A program made the position numbers and the translations under genes. Positions 34,977-48,500 of a DNA stretch of 64,000 bases are shown piece by piece. The DNA is from Mugil cephalus (lineage: Eukaryota; Chordata; Actinopteri; Mugiliformes; Mugilidae): assembly GCF_022458985.1 (NCBI RefSeq), contig NC_061781.1:23354001-23418000 (forward strand). The letters are read 5' to 3'. How positions within the stretch are numbered: position 1 is the first letter of the stretch; each line of letters begins with the position of its first letter. The notes beneath the pieces were generated by a model. That model saw only the letters and a program-made list of their open reading frames with translations, did not search any database and was not told the DNA's origin.

Positions 34977-36330
34977 AATCTGGTTTTGTTTTCCAATTTC
35001 CATCTCATATTTTCCATTTGAATTGTTGAGCAAACTTGTATAATTTGCTTAAATTGTGATCCTATAAACTCAAGTGACTCCATTTACATGGAATATTATG
35101 TCTTAATATAAATTTGATGAGATTCCAACGTGCATTGCCTCAGATTTACAGGAAAATATCTTTGCTACGTTTCCAAAACATGAAAAATGAACATGTTCAA
35201 CACGGCTGCACTCATTGGTTCCAGCTTCGTTCATCTTTTCACCTGGTGGCTTTGCTGCCGTTATGTTTCCATCCCTCCTGGAAACTTCCCCATGATGTTT
35301 ACCCCCACGTGGTAAACAAGCATGTAAACAAAGAATTGATTTATTCCAGAGAAGCTTGGACCCCATCCAGTTTATTTGATTGAAAATGACACAGATTAGA
35401 GGGCGGTTATTAGCAGAATACTAGCGTCGGTCTAAATGCAGCCACTGAATTGACAAGGCGTGGACAAATGTGCCCCGACAGCCTAAATCCGTCTTGACTG
35501 GAGTCAGCGTGGTGGGTTAATTTGGGTCCTCTTACCCTTTCTGTGAACCACGAGCTTTTATCTCATTTTTGCCAGCGATGGAGGTTTTTGGTTTGTTGGG
35601 ATAAAAGCTCCAGTTTGTGTCTTTGCTGGTTTATCTGCTGTACGATAACTGCAGTGTCGGACTAGAAGGTCACGTAACGAGGAGCAGGGGGGAGGGTTTT
35701 TATGGGGAGGGGGGTTACACATGAAACATGCCTGCAGCCATGTGTGCTCGGTTCACGTTTCAGCCGTTCCAGTGTCCCGGCTGGTGAAATATCAGCGCAC
35801 AAACGTAGGAAAACGGATTAGTTTTACATTTAAATGTGCAGCCTGTAACGGTGTCGGATGCTCATTGTGTTAATTTTTTCTCTCCTGCAGTGTGTTGCTG
35901 TGAGTGGAAGATGGCGCCTGTTGTTCCTTTTCTTCCTTCTCCCCCTCTTATTTATATCTCCACTGGAAGGGAAACGTGATAAACACTTAACCTCTAACGG
36001 ATCCACTGTCTCACTCTGTGTAGAAATATTTTTTTTTAAAAAGTCTGACAAAATTTGAGAAAATGTGTGAATATCTAAAAAATGCTGTTTGGAAATTGAA
36101 TAAAAGTTCTATGCAATAAGTCTCTTTTCTGGCCTATTTATTTAAAAGTGGAGAGTTTGAGGGGCTGCTCTGGCAGCGAAAACGCTTCCTTGCTGCAGTT
36201 GTCGTTCCTGGTATGCACTTGTGATTTAAAAATAGCCCTTCAAAGTCAATACTCGACATATCTGCATTCTTTCTCTACGGTGTGTCGGCGTAGCTGAAGT
36301 GTGCCTGGCTGTGGACATCCATTTTCACAC

Positions 36331-36720
36331 TTAACCTCCCGAGACCCTGCGTCCTCATATGGGGACGTTAAGTTTTAGGTTTGTGACCGATTATTCTGCT
36401 TCATTTAGACCTGAAATCTAGTTGCAGCGGGTCAATACGTTAACTCAAGGTTACAAAACCCCATGTTTTACATGTTGACACTTGTTTTTATGCTTTTTAA
36501 CTTCTAGTTTCATATGATGTTCAAGTTAAACAGATTATTAATGGTAACGAGCTACAATGTTGCTAATTAGCAAGGACTCGTTTGAGGACATTGGGACTTT
36601 GTTTTTGCACAGCAATGTTCAGGGATTGAAATAGTTTTAAACATTTGATGCACAATAAAATAACTTGTGTCCACATGACTACTTCTAATTCAAAGATCAG
36701 TTCAAACACTCAAGAGGTTA
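36331..36720 (+). mobile_element. MITE family A, copy 2
   Basis: Starts TTAACCTCCCGAGACCCTGC and ends CACTCAAGAGGTTA. Interior GTCCTCATATGGGGACGTTA as in the 15583 copy. Confidence 0.7.
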
Positions 36721-37465
36721 AAGAAAACTTGCTAGTCATGCGTCACATGGGGGGAAGAACTGGTAAAAAGCCAGAAAAGTGACAATGTTTTAGAGAAAAA
36801 TTAACATCTGAAATAATTAGATAGTAACAACAGCTGCAAATACTAGATAAAGTCTTTTTAGTCTCGACACAGTTGAGTTTCTCCTGCAAGTTCCAAAGAT
36901 GCTATAATTAAAATACAAATGCTTTATATTTTAGGGTGCGTTAGGTTATAAGTGGTTCTATGTAATAAAACAGTTTTTGTTTATGGTCTATTCATGGTGC
37001 AGTTTCTTATTTCGAGCCATAAACAAAACTGAGAATTGCAAAAGCTGGAACAAATGTGGGATCTAGTTTGTTTTATTGTTATTATTGAGGTCAAATTATT
37101 TTTACCCAAACTGCAATTTATACAAATATGAATATAACTAAACCTGTGAAGACAACAGCTTTTCAGGTAAACTGGATGCAGTTTAACAGGACGGTAGTTT
37201 TCAAGTCAATACTGGTAAATACTGCATTTATGAAGGACGTGTTTTGCACATTTCTGCACTAACGTGTCATATTTTGATAGAACAGATTGAACCTGATATA
37301 AGGAAGGTGGATGGATGCAATAATAAAAATTATAAAATATTTCTCCCTTTCTAAAGAACAGATGAAGCAACTTGAATGAGCGACGAAACGTCTTCAAGAA
37401 AACTGACTTTATATATTTTATCTCCTGTACAGCAGATCATTTTTGTTCTATGGTTTATGTGCACC

Positions 37466-37860
37466 GATCAGTCATAACATTACGACCGGTTGGAATCAGT
37501 GTCGCTGGCTGAGATATTCAGTATTAGGCAGAAAGTGAACAACTTCCTCAAAGTTTATATCAGAAGCAGCAAAAATCTGTTATCCAAAAACCATTTACCA
37601 GTCTACCTGCCTTTTAGAAGATGTTTCATCCAAGTAGCTTCTTCTGTTCTAAGGGACTAATAATGTCCATTGACTGTCCTCTTTCCCTATGGATGGATCA
37701 GTATCTATTAAAAGTGGTTCAAAGAAGGAGAAGCTGTTGTTCTATGTTCAGGTGATGTCAAAGTAACTTCTACATAAATGTCCAGACCCAGTTTTCCCAG
37801 AAGAACGTTGCATATTAAAGTTGGCACCTTTCATGTGGCTGAGATTTGTAAAATTATGAC
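37466..37860 (+). mobile_element. MITE family B, degenerate copy
   Basis: Left end GATCAGTCATAACATTACGACC is clear. The interior is diverged, with traces such as TTTTCCCAGAAGAACGTTGC. Confidence 0.45.
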
Positions 37861-38004
37861 TAAGTCAGTATTTTGTATTGTTGTGTTGACGAGTTAACAT
37901 GAGCCTGAAAGACACTTCAAATATTCAAAGTCCCAAATAATAATTCACTTAAAGTTGTAGGACCTTCAACTCTGCAACAAAACTTATACACTACAAATAA
38001 AACT

Positions 38005-38528
38005 GATCAGGCGTAACATTATGACCACCTTCCTAATATAGTGTAGGTCTCCCTTGGTGCATCCAAAACAGTTGTGTCTCATCAGAGAATGGACATGGTT
38101 CTTCTGAGGGGGGGTCCCTGTGGTGTCTGGAAACAGGATGTTGTTAGTGGGGGGTCTTTGGGTCCTATGGGTTGAGGGGAGGGGCCTCTCTCTGTGGATC
38201 ATCCCACAGACACTTGATCAGTTTGGGATCCAGTGAATTTTGAGGCCGGGGCTCCGTTGGGAGGTTAATCAACCCAGAGAGAGCGGGTTAACTCCAGAAA
38301 GAGAGGTCATTTAAACTGGGAGACGGTTACCATGGTAACTGAGACTGGTCATTATTGCCATGTGGTCGGGGTACCAGACCAGGACCTGGTCTAGGTACAC
38401 GTCTAAGTAACATCCACATGATTAAATACCAGGTCCTAAAGTTTCCCAGAAGAACATTAAATTGTCACAAGATGGTTTTTAAATGTTATTTTCTTCTCCT
38501 GTCGGTGGTTTTAATGTTGTGGCTGATC
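38005..38528 (+). mobile_element. MITE family B, longest copy (524 bp)
   Basis: GATCAGGCGTAACATTATGA to GTGGTTTTAATGTTGTGGCT, then GATC. It retains an internal block (38240-38400) absent from the 29535 copy. Confidence 0.8.
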
Positions 38529-39425
38529 TGCATAACCCTTTTTTTTAAGTCATTATGGAATCTCAATCTGTTTCTGTTTAATTTCCCTCTCATAGTTTCC
38601 ATTCGTCTGATTCCATCGTATTCTATCTATGTATTTATTGAATGGCTCTGTATAAATAAAGAATAAAAGCATATACATTTCAGATGTGTCCCACGTGTCC
38701 CCGTGAGCCGCGAGCGCTGGACATGTGTGCGGGTGTTTATACCTGAAATCCGACCTACGCTGCCATCCCACTTATTTCAGTGTCTCTAAATATGCACCCG
38801 AGGAAACGAGGACTCCCGCTAGTATACGTGACTCATTGACAAGTTTTTAGCGAAAGCTCTGGAGGAAGTTTTCTCTTCTTTCTTTAAAAAAATAAAATAA
38901 AAAATGAAATAAAAACGACACTCTGTGGGGTTCTCACTGAGATATTTGTTACTGTCCCCGTCCTCCCTTCTGTTTCCTGTCCCCCCCTCTCTTTCTCTTT
39001 CTGTTATGTTAAGTAGCAGGCCTGCTTTCTATCTGCCACTCTCTCCTCCTTGGGTTTCAATTCCAAACATGGTTATCCTTCTAGGGCTCTATCAACGCCC
39101 CCCCTCCCTCCCCGTCCTCAGCCACTCGTCCCCCTCCCTCCCTTATCCCCTCTCTTCCAGCTGTTGGCTCTTACAGTGCAGGGCCGGCGGCTCGGAGACA
39201 TAGACGGAAGAGAAAGACGCAGCGAGAAGGACGACAGACAGGAAGAAGGGGAAAGACGGGGCGAAAAGCCAGAAGAAGGAGGAAAGGAAAGGGACGCATG
39301 ATGAGAGGAGAAGGAGGAGAAGACCCCCATTCCAGCTGTGTTTCTATTACAAATAGAGCCGTGAGAACTTTTTCACATTGAAGAATTTTCCACTGCTCGC
39401 CAAGGGAACAAACATTTACCTCTGA

Positions 39426-39461
<36 letters not shown>

Positions 39462-39521
39462 GAGTATCACATGTTTATTTTTGATCAGGCTGCAGCAGCT
39501 CCGACCGTCTAGTTGTAAGCT

Positions 39522-39531
39522 CCAAAAATAG
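39522..39531 (+). promoter_or_regulatory. CArG/MEF2-like A/T core upstream of popdc2
   Basis: CCAAAAATAG, one mismatch from a MEF2 or CArG consensus, lies 68 nt before the popdc2 start codon. popdc2 is expressed in heart and skeletal muscle, which makes the match plausible; it may be chance. Confidence 0.25.
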
Positions 39532-39598
39532 CACCAAAAGTTTTTTTTCGAGCCGGATAAGAAAAGCCTCGCTTTAAAGCTCGGGAGTTTTAAAAAAC

Positions 39599-42500
39599 AT
39601 GAGCGCGGAAAACACGACTCTGTTGGACAGTTTGTTCTTCCCCCCTCTCTGCGATGGCTGGACCAACAACACAGAAGGAGCAATCTACCACTTGGGCCAC
39701 ACCTTCCTGTTCCTGGGCTACATGGGGGGCAGCGGGGCCTACGGGTGCCTCTTCATCTTCGGCTTCCTGTCGCCGGCCTTCCTCTGCCTCACGCTGTGGG
39801 GCTGGCTGACCATGTGCGGCCTGGACGTCTTCACCTGGAACCTGCTCCTGCTGCTGGCCTGCCTGCTCCAGATCTGCCACCTGCTCTACCGGCTGCACCA
39901 GGAGGGCATTCGCAGCGAGGAGCTGACCTCGCTGTACCAGGCCGTCTACCTGCCGCTGGGCGTGCCCGTCCACGTGTTCAAGGAGATCGCCAGGGCCTTC
40001 GAGAACAAGGTGGTGGAGCTGAAGGCGGGACAGACGTACGCCGTGGAGGGCAAGACGCCCATCGACCAGCTCTCCTTTCTGCTGTCTGGAAGGTGGGAAG
40101 TGTGTGTGCACGTCTAGAAACCTACCACCAACCGTCTCTAGAGCCACAAACTACAGTAAAAGAAGTAGTAGGAAAGCTTTGAATGCGTTTCTTAAACATG
40201 CAATAACTAGCAACAAGCTATAAACACAATCACATGAAAGTACTTGTAATATTCACTCTTCTTTAAGCTCTGTTTTTGGTCTCCTCCGCTCCCGGATCAC
40301 ATGCGTTTGGACCTCAAGTCACATTCAGCTGTTTGGTGCAGCTGTTGCAGCAGAAAGGGCACCAATGAGAGTCTCACGAGAAAGAAACAAACCGCTAAAT
40401 TTGTGGCGTTAAGAACCAAAACAGTTAGCTTAAAGATGCCACAACGTTTGGTGGAGGGCAAGACGCCCATCGACCAGCTCTCCTTTCTGCTGTCTGGAAG
40501 GTGGGAAGTGTGTGTGCACGTCTAGAAACCTACCACCAACCGTCTCTAGAGCCACAAACTACAGTAAAAGAAGTAGCAGTAGTAGGAAATCAAAGCTTTG
40601 AACACGTTTCTTAAACGTGCAATAACTAGCAACAAGCTATAAACACAATCACATGAAAGTACTTGTAATATTCACCCTTCTTTAAGCTCTGTTTTTGGTC
40701 TCCTCCGCTCCCGGATCACATGCATTTGGACTTGAAGTCACATTCAGCTGTTTGGTGCAGCTGTTGCAGCCGAAAGGGCACCAATGAGAGTCTCACGAGA
40801 ATGAAGCAAACCGCTAAATTTGTGGCGTTAAGAACCAAAACATTTAGCTTAAAGATGCTGCGACGTTCGGTTGAGTTGAGGGCAAGACGCCCATGGACCA
40901 GCTCTCCTTTCTGAAACATACCCCCACCAGCTGTCTCTACAACCAACACACTACAGTAAAAGGAGCAGCAGGAAAAGTTTGAAAATGTTTCTTAAACATG
41001 CAGTAACTAGCAACAAGCTATAAATACGGCGTCTCATATTACAACACGCTCGGCACGATCACTCAGTGCGTTTACGTGCACAGATTAATGGAGCTATGCT
41101 CTGAATTCAACTTTCTGAATGTGGTTCTCGTCCCAGTTTACGTATGACGGAAAAAAACATGTCCTCCTCCTCCTCCTCCACACTAGGTGGTGATATGTGT
41201 CTTGTCAGCGGGTTAATACGGCCCCCGGTCAGGTTGACCTATTACGTCATATGGTAAACTAGAGTCGTTCATGCAGCAGACCGGGCATTTCAAACAACAA
41301 CCAGATGGATAATACTTCAGTTTTTTAAATATTGTACTTAATGTGTCGCTACTTATGGTGCAGATAAGATGGCGCTATCCCTCAGGTGGTTCTTCTACTG
41401 GCTCTGTTTACCTTCTTCTTCTGTGACTGACTTTCTTGGATGTTTTTGTTCCAGTTAAAACTCTGATTAAGGCACATACATGGCGAAGAGAATTTATTAG
41501 TCAGATAAGGAGAACTCTGATTTTAGTCGGAGTAACGTGTTTACATGCGCTTAACTTGTCCAGTTAAAGTCGGATTAAGACAATAATTTGTTTTTTTTCA
41601 CATACACGAAACGAACTGATTTACTGTTGAAAGTATCTCTAATAGTCACTCTTTTTTAAGCTCTGTTTTTGGTCTCCTCCGCTCCTGGATCACATGCATT
41701 TGTATCTTTAACTGCAGATTTGTCTTTCAGATAATCATATTTGGTCGTTTGGTGCAGCTGTTGCAGCAGAAAGGGCAAAACCCAAAACAATTAGCTTAAA
41801 GATGCTACGACGGTCAGTTGAGGTCAATCTGGGAACCCATTGGCTATCTTTTGATGATTTAGCTTCTGCTAATGTTGCAGGGCTTCCAGTGTAGTCTTAT
41901 TGTTCAGAGTCTGCTTAGCAACTTGAGACAGGAGAACAGATTTACAGGACGTTGCTCGCGGCATTTACTTGATGTTTTGACCTCAAAAGGTGATTTGCGT
42001 GGAAGCAACTCAGACTACACACAGAAACTAAAAAAAGGCTTTGGCGCTCGGTTTTATTTATTCCCGACAATATCTGAAGATGTGTGTTTATACAGATTAA
42101 ACCGAGAGAGACCGTTGTCAGGGAGTTTGTTTCTATAAGGACACGCTTCTCACTAACATAATCATTGGATTCATTGTTAACATAAATAAGCTGATTGCAC
42201 TTGCTTTGATGACAAGTAGAAAATGTAAAAAGTGCAGAAGTATCATCAACAAAAGTTCTCAGTATCTTGACAGAAACTTCGAGTTTAAGATGTTGCATTT
42301 TTTGCACTTAAGTGTTGAAAGCAGACGTACTTATTTTGCAATGTGCCACCTTTCAACACATGCAATCAGGTCAAGGCTTTGTAGGCTTTGTTTTCTGTGT
42401 GAGATCCTCATCCACAACGTCTAAAAGCTACTTCAGTAGTTTGTGTTACAGTATAGGGGCTTGTAGATACTATTTTCTCTGCTTTCTTTATCTGCGAGGA

Positions 42501-45500
42501 ACAGATATTCACTATTTGGAAGTGAGACCGATTCTTGTCCCTCTCAGGCTGTTGGCAGCATGTCGCCGTCACAGGAAATGTATTCTCTTCGTCCAAACAT
42601 CCTCAAAGCATTGGAGTTGCATTAGATCTCACAGTCCTGGAACCCGGCGCGGTGAGAAATGTTGTAAACAGAGTATTTTTGTGACTGTGACTCACCAGCG
42701 TGCCGTCCGCTCGCACTCGTCTGCCAGCTGGTTGAATGATGTGTTCGTACTCGCGGTGGGACGGTTTGAGCCGATGCCGATTGTCTTACGTTAAATGAAA
42801 CGTCGGCCACGGTGCCGACAGGGGGACGACTTTAGAACGACAATTTTAGTGGTGACACGACCAAATGGTGTTACATGACTGAAAGTATGCGGATACTGAA
42901 ACGTGACACCATGAGTGTAAAGTATAAATCTGTAGCTCAGATTTAAGAACCTGCTCAGATTCAGCTGCAAACCAGAACCTCAGAATACAGGATGTGATGT
43001 GTCCACACACTTTTATTCATATACTACAAGTACAAATGAGCACAGTCCAAGCTGTGTGGTGACATTTTTACTACGTGGCTCCCTGGTGGAAACACATTCA
43101 TCGCTACCTTAGAAGGTAATTAACACAATAACTGCTAATTAAAACACATTGTTTTTTAGAGTCTAGATAAAACTACTCTTAAACCTGCCACAATAACATA
43201 TTCTGTATTGAACTGACTCACAAATAGTTCTTAACTTCATATTCCCTCTAACACTTATACAGATTTAATTTATGTTCTTCTTCATTCTTATTCTTAATTG
43301 TCAGAAACTGTTTTAATGTGCTACAACTCGGACGTAAGTGCAATACATGACCAAAAGTATGTGGACACCTAAACTTGCATTATCTTTTAGTTTTTTGGGG
43401 ACATGTCTAAACTATTCTAAGAAGATTTTTATTTATTTATTTATCGCTAGACTAAGATCCTAGTTTTGTAGATCTATTTCCAATCCATGAACATGGCTGT
43501 AAAAAGGATACGTCCTTTATTTGTTTAGTTCATGCACCGAAAAGCTCCCATACCAGAAATGCTGTGACATTTTATGCACAGGGCTCTCCAGTGGAAGTCC
43601 CTCTGGGCTGGTGTAATTAATACAACCACGCAGAAAAATAGCTTCCAATGAACATCCATTGATTTAACTTGTCTAAATAAAGGATGCTAGTAGCTCTAAC
43701 CTGTCACAACATCTCAGCACTGAACAGACTTTTTAAAAGCTTTGAGTCAAATGTCCAGTGTCAGTTTATACTGACTTTAGTCCAATGTTTTGCACAAATT
43801 CATGCTGCTGTTGCTTTGTTTATTTATATTTCCACTTAATTTATCCTTTATTTTATTTACCTTTATTCTTATCTATATTGTTTTATTTAATATCTATATA
43901 TTATAGTTACTATGGGAAATAATCTGGGACCCGAGTGCATAATTTCGTTCCATCTCATGCTTCTGTATGGTTGCGATTGACAAATAAAAAAACCTTGAAT
44001 CCTTTATTAAATCCTCAGAATGTGTTACTTTAAACTTTAGTTATCTGATGCAGAGAGTCTGGAGATTTTTTAAGAGACTTCCTTGTTTTCTGTGCACGTC
44101 AGGTGACTGAAACAAAGCAGAACGTCTGCAGCACTTACACGACAACATTTATCTTTCACCGAAAGAAGAATAAAATAGAAATGTTTGATCTAACCCAATG
44201 AAGACGTCATGTTTAGTGCACTGGATTATCTCACTCTGCACCACTTTCAAATAAAGCTTCCGTCTGGAGGAGGAATGTCCTTAGAGTTTAAAATTAAGCT
44301 CCCAGCGTATAGAAATAATTTTGGCAGAAGAGAGGAAACCTCAAGGTACTTTGCAGTCGTTCTCTAGTTTGCTTTGCAGAGACACTGGCCCTTCAAAGTG
44401 ACCTCCAGCTCTCTCTGCTCACATTAACACATCTTAATCCCCCGTCTCCCTTTTTAACCCTGCATATCTGCCTTTCTCTCAGGATCAGCGTGTGTTTGGA
44501 GGGTCAGTTCCTGCACTACATCCACCGCCACCAGTTCCTCGACTCTCCTGAGTGGGAGTCTCTCAGACCAAACGAAGAGGGAAAGTTCCAGGTACGAATC
44601 CTCAGCTTGCACCTCACTCCAGGAGACACTGATGTAGTTTCAGCTTGCAGTTTAGGTAAAGTGGATGTGGGGTTCAAAGTCCAAAATGAAGTGCCGACAG
44701 GTTGTCTTTTGTCGCATGCGATCGGACTCAACATCTGACATATAAGCCGAACAGGGAAAGTAGTTGTCCTCTTGTCTTTCACATATCTGGTTACTTTTAG
44801 TTCCGTAAGAATGGAAACAAAAGGTTTAGGTTCGGTCAAGTTCTGGCTGGATGTTCAGATCCTAAGAAGGTTTCAAAAAGGACTGGTGTGGTGAACAAAC
44901 AGAAGCAGCGATGCAGAAAGCAATAATTTATCACCAGAACGTCATTAAAGAACTACCAGCAACAAAAGGCCAACTGCGATGTTGCATTAGATTGTGTCTG
45001 ACCCACTTGAACACACTTCAAAGACGATGGCTAGGACTAGCTAGGAAACTAGCTGGGTGCATTACAGACAGAAGAGCTACAGACAAAGTCACTTTGGTGT
45101 TGGTTTATATTAGTTTCAGAGTGTGTTTGGCTAAATTTCTTCGATGTGAAAGGGTCGACCTGGCAATCAATCTAGGATTTTATCGATGTGAACAGTAATG
45201 CCGCATCAACCCGCTAATGTACACAATGACGTTAACGCACCTGCCTGACTCATTCTGATTTTGTGTCTGGACGTCCTGTCAGACTGTGTCACTGTAGAAG
45301 CTCCAGGGCTGCGAGCAGCTCAAAAACAGAGCAAAGTTTTGGTCTACTCCCATAAGAGACTGCTCTTTATTTATTTATTTATTCATTCCTTACATGAAAG
45401 TGGACAACAGAATTTGTACATAACTGAACACTATATCTTGAAACCAACACCTCCATGATTGGAAAGGAGCAGCAAGAAGTAAATGTTTCTCTGAAGGGCA

Positions 45501-48500
45501 GAGATTTTTGTCCACTTTGTCAATCAAACAATCAAATGTGTTGTTACAGGATCACTGGTGGAATAGGTTAACTAGCCCTACGTCATGTTCGGGAAATCGC
45601 ACTGAGGAATCTTGATGTGAACTGCGCATGTGTTTATATACAGCTTCTATAGCGACATGGCACTTTTGTATCGATTATGGCAGCGCACTGGTAAAACCGT
45701 GAGATCTGTGAGCTGCTCTGCATCTGTGGAGAAGAAGAGATTCACTGCACTTAAATGTGTAATGTTGACATTGTCAACACAATGACATATGAGAGGGCGG
45801 AAAAATACAGGCATGCAGCTCTCACAGCGGGAGGTCAGATCTGGAAAATCCCGGGTCAACCCAGTATTTTTGATGTGAAAGGGATGAACAGCCAGTCTAG
45901 TCTAAAAAGCTGCCATCAGACCTCCAGCTAGTTGCAAAAGCACAAAAACTAGGGTCACAGACACTGACGGTCCAACAGCAAATAACCGACTCTCAGCTTG
46001 ACTGTCAAGGCCCATTTCAGTTCTTCTTCTTAAACTCCCTTTTAGATTACCATGACCTGGATGACCGAGAACCTTCATAGCCACCAAAGATTCCTAAGAC
46101 CCAATTATACTATATAACTATCATTAATAACAAAGAAGAGCATCCATTCTTACACATGAGGCACTTTCTACAAAATTCTACCTCAATCAGACTCTTATCC
46201 TGAGTCTGTGTTGACCTGATCTCTCAAACAAACTCATAAATGCTTGGCTATACACTGCTACTAGAGGTCAAAGACTCCTAAGATCTCATTTAATGCACTG
46301 ATTAAAGTTTTTCGTTCACGCTCCACAGGTGACCCTGACAGCAGAAGAAGACTCCCGCTACGTCTCATGGCGTCGCCGCCGCCTCTACATGCTGATCTCT
46401 AAGGAACGCTACATCGCACGCATCTTCTCCGTCATGCTGGGATACGACATCGCCGAGAAGCTCTACAACCTCAACAACAAGCTCTACGTGAAGAGCGGCG
46501 TGCTGCTGGACATCCGCCTGCCGAGCCTCTACCACGTGCTGGCCCCCTCCTCGCAGAGCAGCGAGGGCGGCAGCGGTAGCGATGGCGGCATGCCCAGGGA
46601 GCAACAAACTGAACCGGTGCCGGCCTACCAGTCGTCTGACCCAGCTCAATCTCAACAGGGACCAAGGAAGACCGCGCTGGACGAACCCCACGCCCCCCAG
46701 CATGACCGTTCCCACCCTTGGGCATCAGACCCGGAGCTGCCCTCTGGTGAGGACTCCACCAGCCTGGTCCTGGAGGACTTTACTGATGTGGCGGGCTCCT
46801 TAATGGATTATGGCAGTGAGAGGGATTATTTGAGGTAGAGGGGCAGGGTTCTGGAGCTAACACACTGGGTCACCACTTAAGCTACATGTAAGTACCTCAC
46901 CCGGGTGGAGAGTCGCATGGGGGTGGTGTGTATGCATGTGCAAGGATTGCGGTGCACAGATCTTACTAACCTTGGCCTTGTGGTGCAATGAAGGGCTGAA
47001 TTAATATTTTTCCAACATTCATTTACAGATTTATGACAATATTGCAAATGTATGAGTAGAACATTACTACAGCGACCAGGCATAACATTATGACCACCTT
47101 CCTAAGGGAGCGTGCAGGTCTCTCTTGTGCCTCCAGAACAGCTGTGATTCATCAGAGAATGGCTTTGAATTTGAATTTGGGCTTTGGAGATGGAGTTTCC
47201 TCATCCCACAGATACTTGATCAGTTTGGGATCTAGTGAATTTGGAGGCGAGGTCAACACCTTGTCCTGTTCTTCATGTTTTTTTTATTTTTTTGTGTCTG
47301 TGTCAGGCTGCATCCTGCTTGGGATGGCTGTTGCCATCAAGGAGTGTCATTTTTATGGGGTGGGGGTGTTTGATCTGGTCTTTGTGGATGGTAACAAGTA
47401 ACATCCACACGAATGATTGCCAGGTCCAAAATATGTTTGGTGTATGTACAGTCCTTAGTAACTTTTCTGTTCTACCTTAATTTTAGTATCCCTTGTCACC
47501 CTTTCAGAGGAATTTCTGTTATTTTTAGGTATGATTTTTAATGCATGGTGTTTAACTTGGCTCCATCACTACATGAAAGAACACATGACTACACAGCTAG
47601 TTTGCAATAGTCAAATTCAAGATGGTCAAAGTTCTTTCTTGCAATTAGAAATAGGACAAACTATCTCAGCATTATCTGCTTGTTCTGAAACTTCAAACTA
47701 AGAATTGCTCTTTATTATTATTTGTGTAAACCTCTACAATCCAGCGACAAATAGGCAAGTTTTTACCTTTATTTATACATGCCAAATGGACTTTGTTCTT
47801 AAATAACTGTGGATTGTCTTACGTGTAATTAATTGGACCAAGGTTTTTGTAGACTTTTGTAGATGTGGTCAAATTTTATGTACCTTTTCTGTTTTTGGCT
47901 CTTATTTATCTTCTCACGGTGTAGCTGCTTGCTTTTTAAAAAATAAAAACACGTTTCATTGGGAGAATGACTTCAGGCTGCAAAAACTGTTTTTTTAGCG
48001 CAGATATTGACATTGAATGACCTTTTCATCTTTATCTGGATTATTATCCTGATTTCCAACCATACTTTAAATTAGAATTCCCTCGTTGCCAGCTGCTCAG
48101 CATTAGTGTTTGTTTTGTCTCCACAGCTCTCCAGCTTACAGTCGTATTTGGTACAGTAGCAGTAAAAGTTAAATTTGTCCTCATTAAAAAAAAAACAAAA
48201 AACAGCTTATCTGTAAATTAACAGAGTGTTGGCTTATATTTGTTTCAGACTGTTTTTGGCTAAATTTTCCCCCATGTTCAGCGAATTGTGTCGTTTCTGT
48301 ATTGCAACTGATAGAAGAGCAGTGGTGATGTCAGCCGGGGCAGCAGCTGTGTTCTTATCTGAGGAGGATTAGAGCTTGTAAATTTAGGGAATGTCGAAAA
48401 AACTCAGTGCCATGCTAATCCAGTGTGACCACTGTTTGGGTTTCTGTGAACTCATCTGATCCCACCCGACCTCGTCCCTGGTTCCTGGTCCCTTCGTGCC

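Larger units (their letters stand above)
32190..36118 (+). other. cox17: cox17 transcript: 5' UTR exon, two coding exons and a spliced 3' UTR exon
   Basis: Exon 1 (about 32190-32248) is non-coding and ends CCATCCAG|GTAAGT. Exon 2 is 34018-34137 and exon 3 is 34228-34335, which ends at GTAAGT 23 nt after the stop. Exon 4 is 35890-36118, after CTCCTGCAG, with AATAAA at 36099-36104. The exon boundaries are read from splice signals; the transcription start is estimated from the TATA box. Confidence 0.7.
36120..39470. other. Intergenic DNA between cox17 and popdc2
   Basis: Mostly transposon-derived: family A MITE at 36331-36720, family B copies at 37466-37860 and 38005-38528, then pyrimidine-rich DNA (38940-39170) and a T run (about 39428-39458) leading into popdc2. 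No further gene seen. Confidence 0.65.

Noticed and set aside
39590-40147. 185-codon minus-strand frame
   Set aside because: Antisense shadow of popdc2 exon 1.
40301-40525. Separate short gene ending in a Popeye-like segment
   Set aside because: It is unit 2 of the exon 1 tandem duplication read through intron, not an independent gene.
42312-42794. 160-codon plus-strand frame in popdc2 intron 1
   Set aside because: No recognisable domain, poor codon pattern and no splice signals; likely chance.
46365-46715. 116-codon minus-strand frame
   Set aside because: Antisense shadow of popdc2 exon 3.
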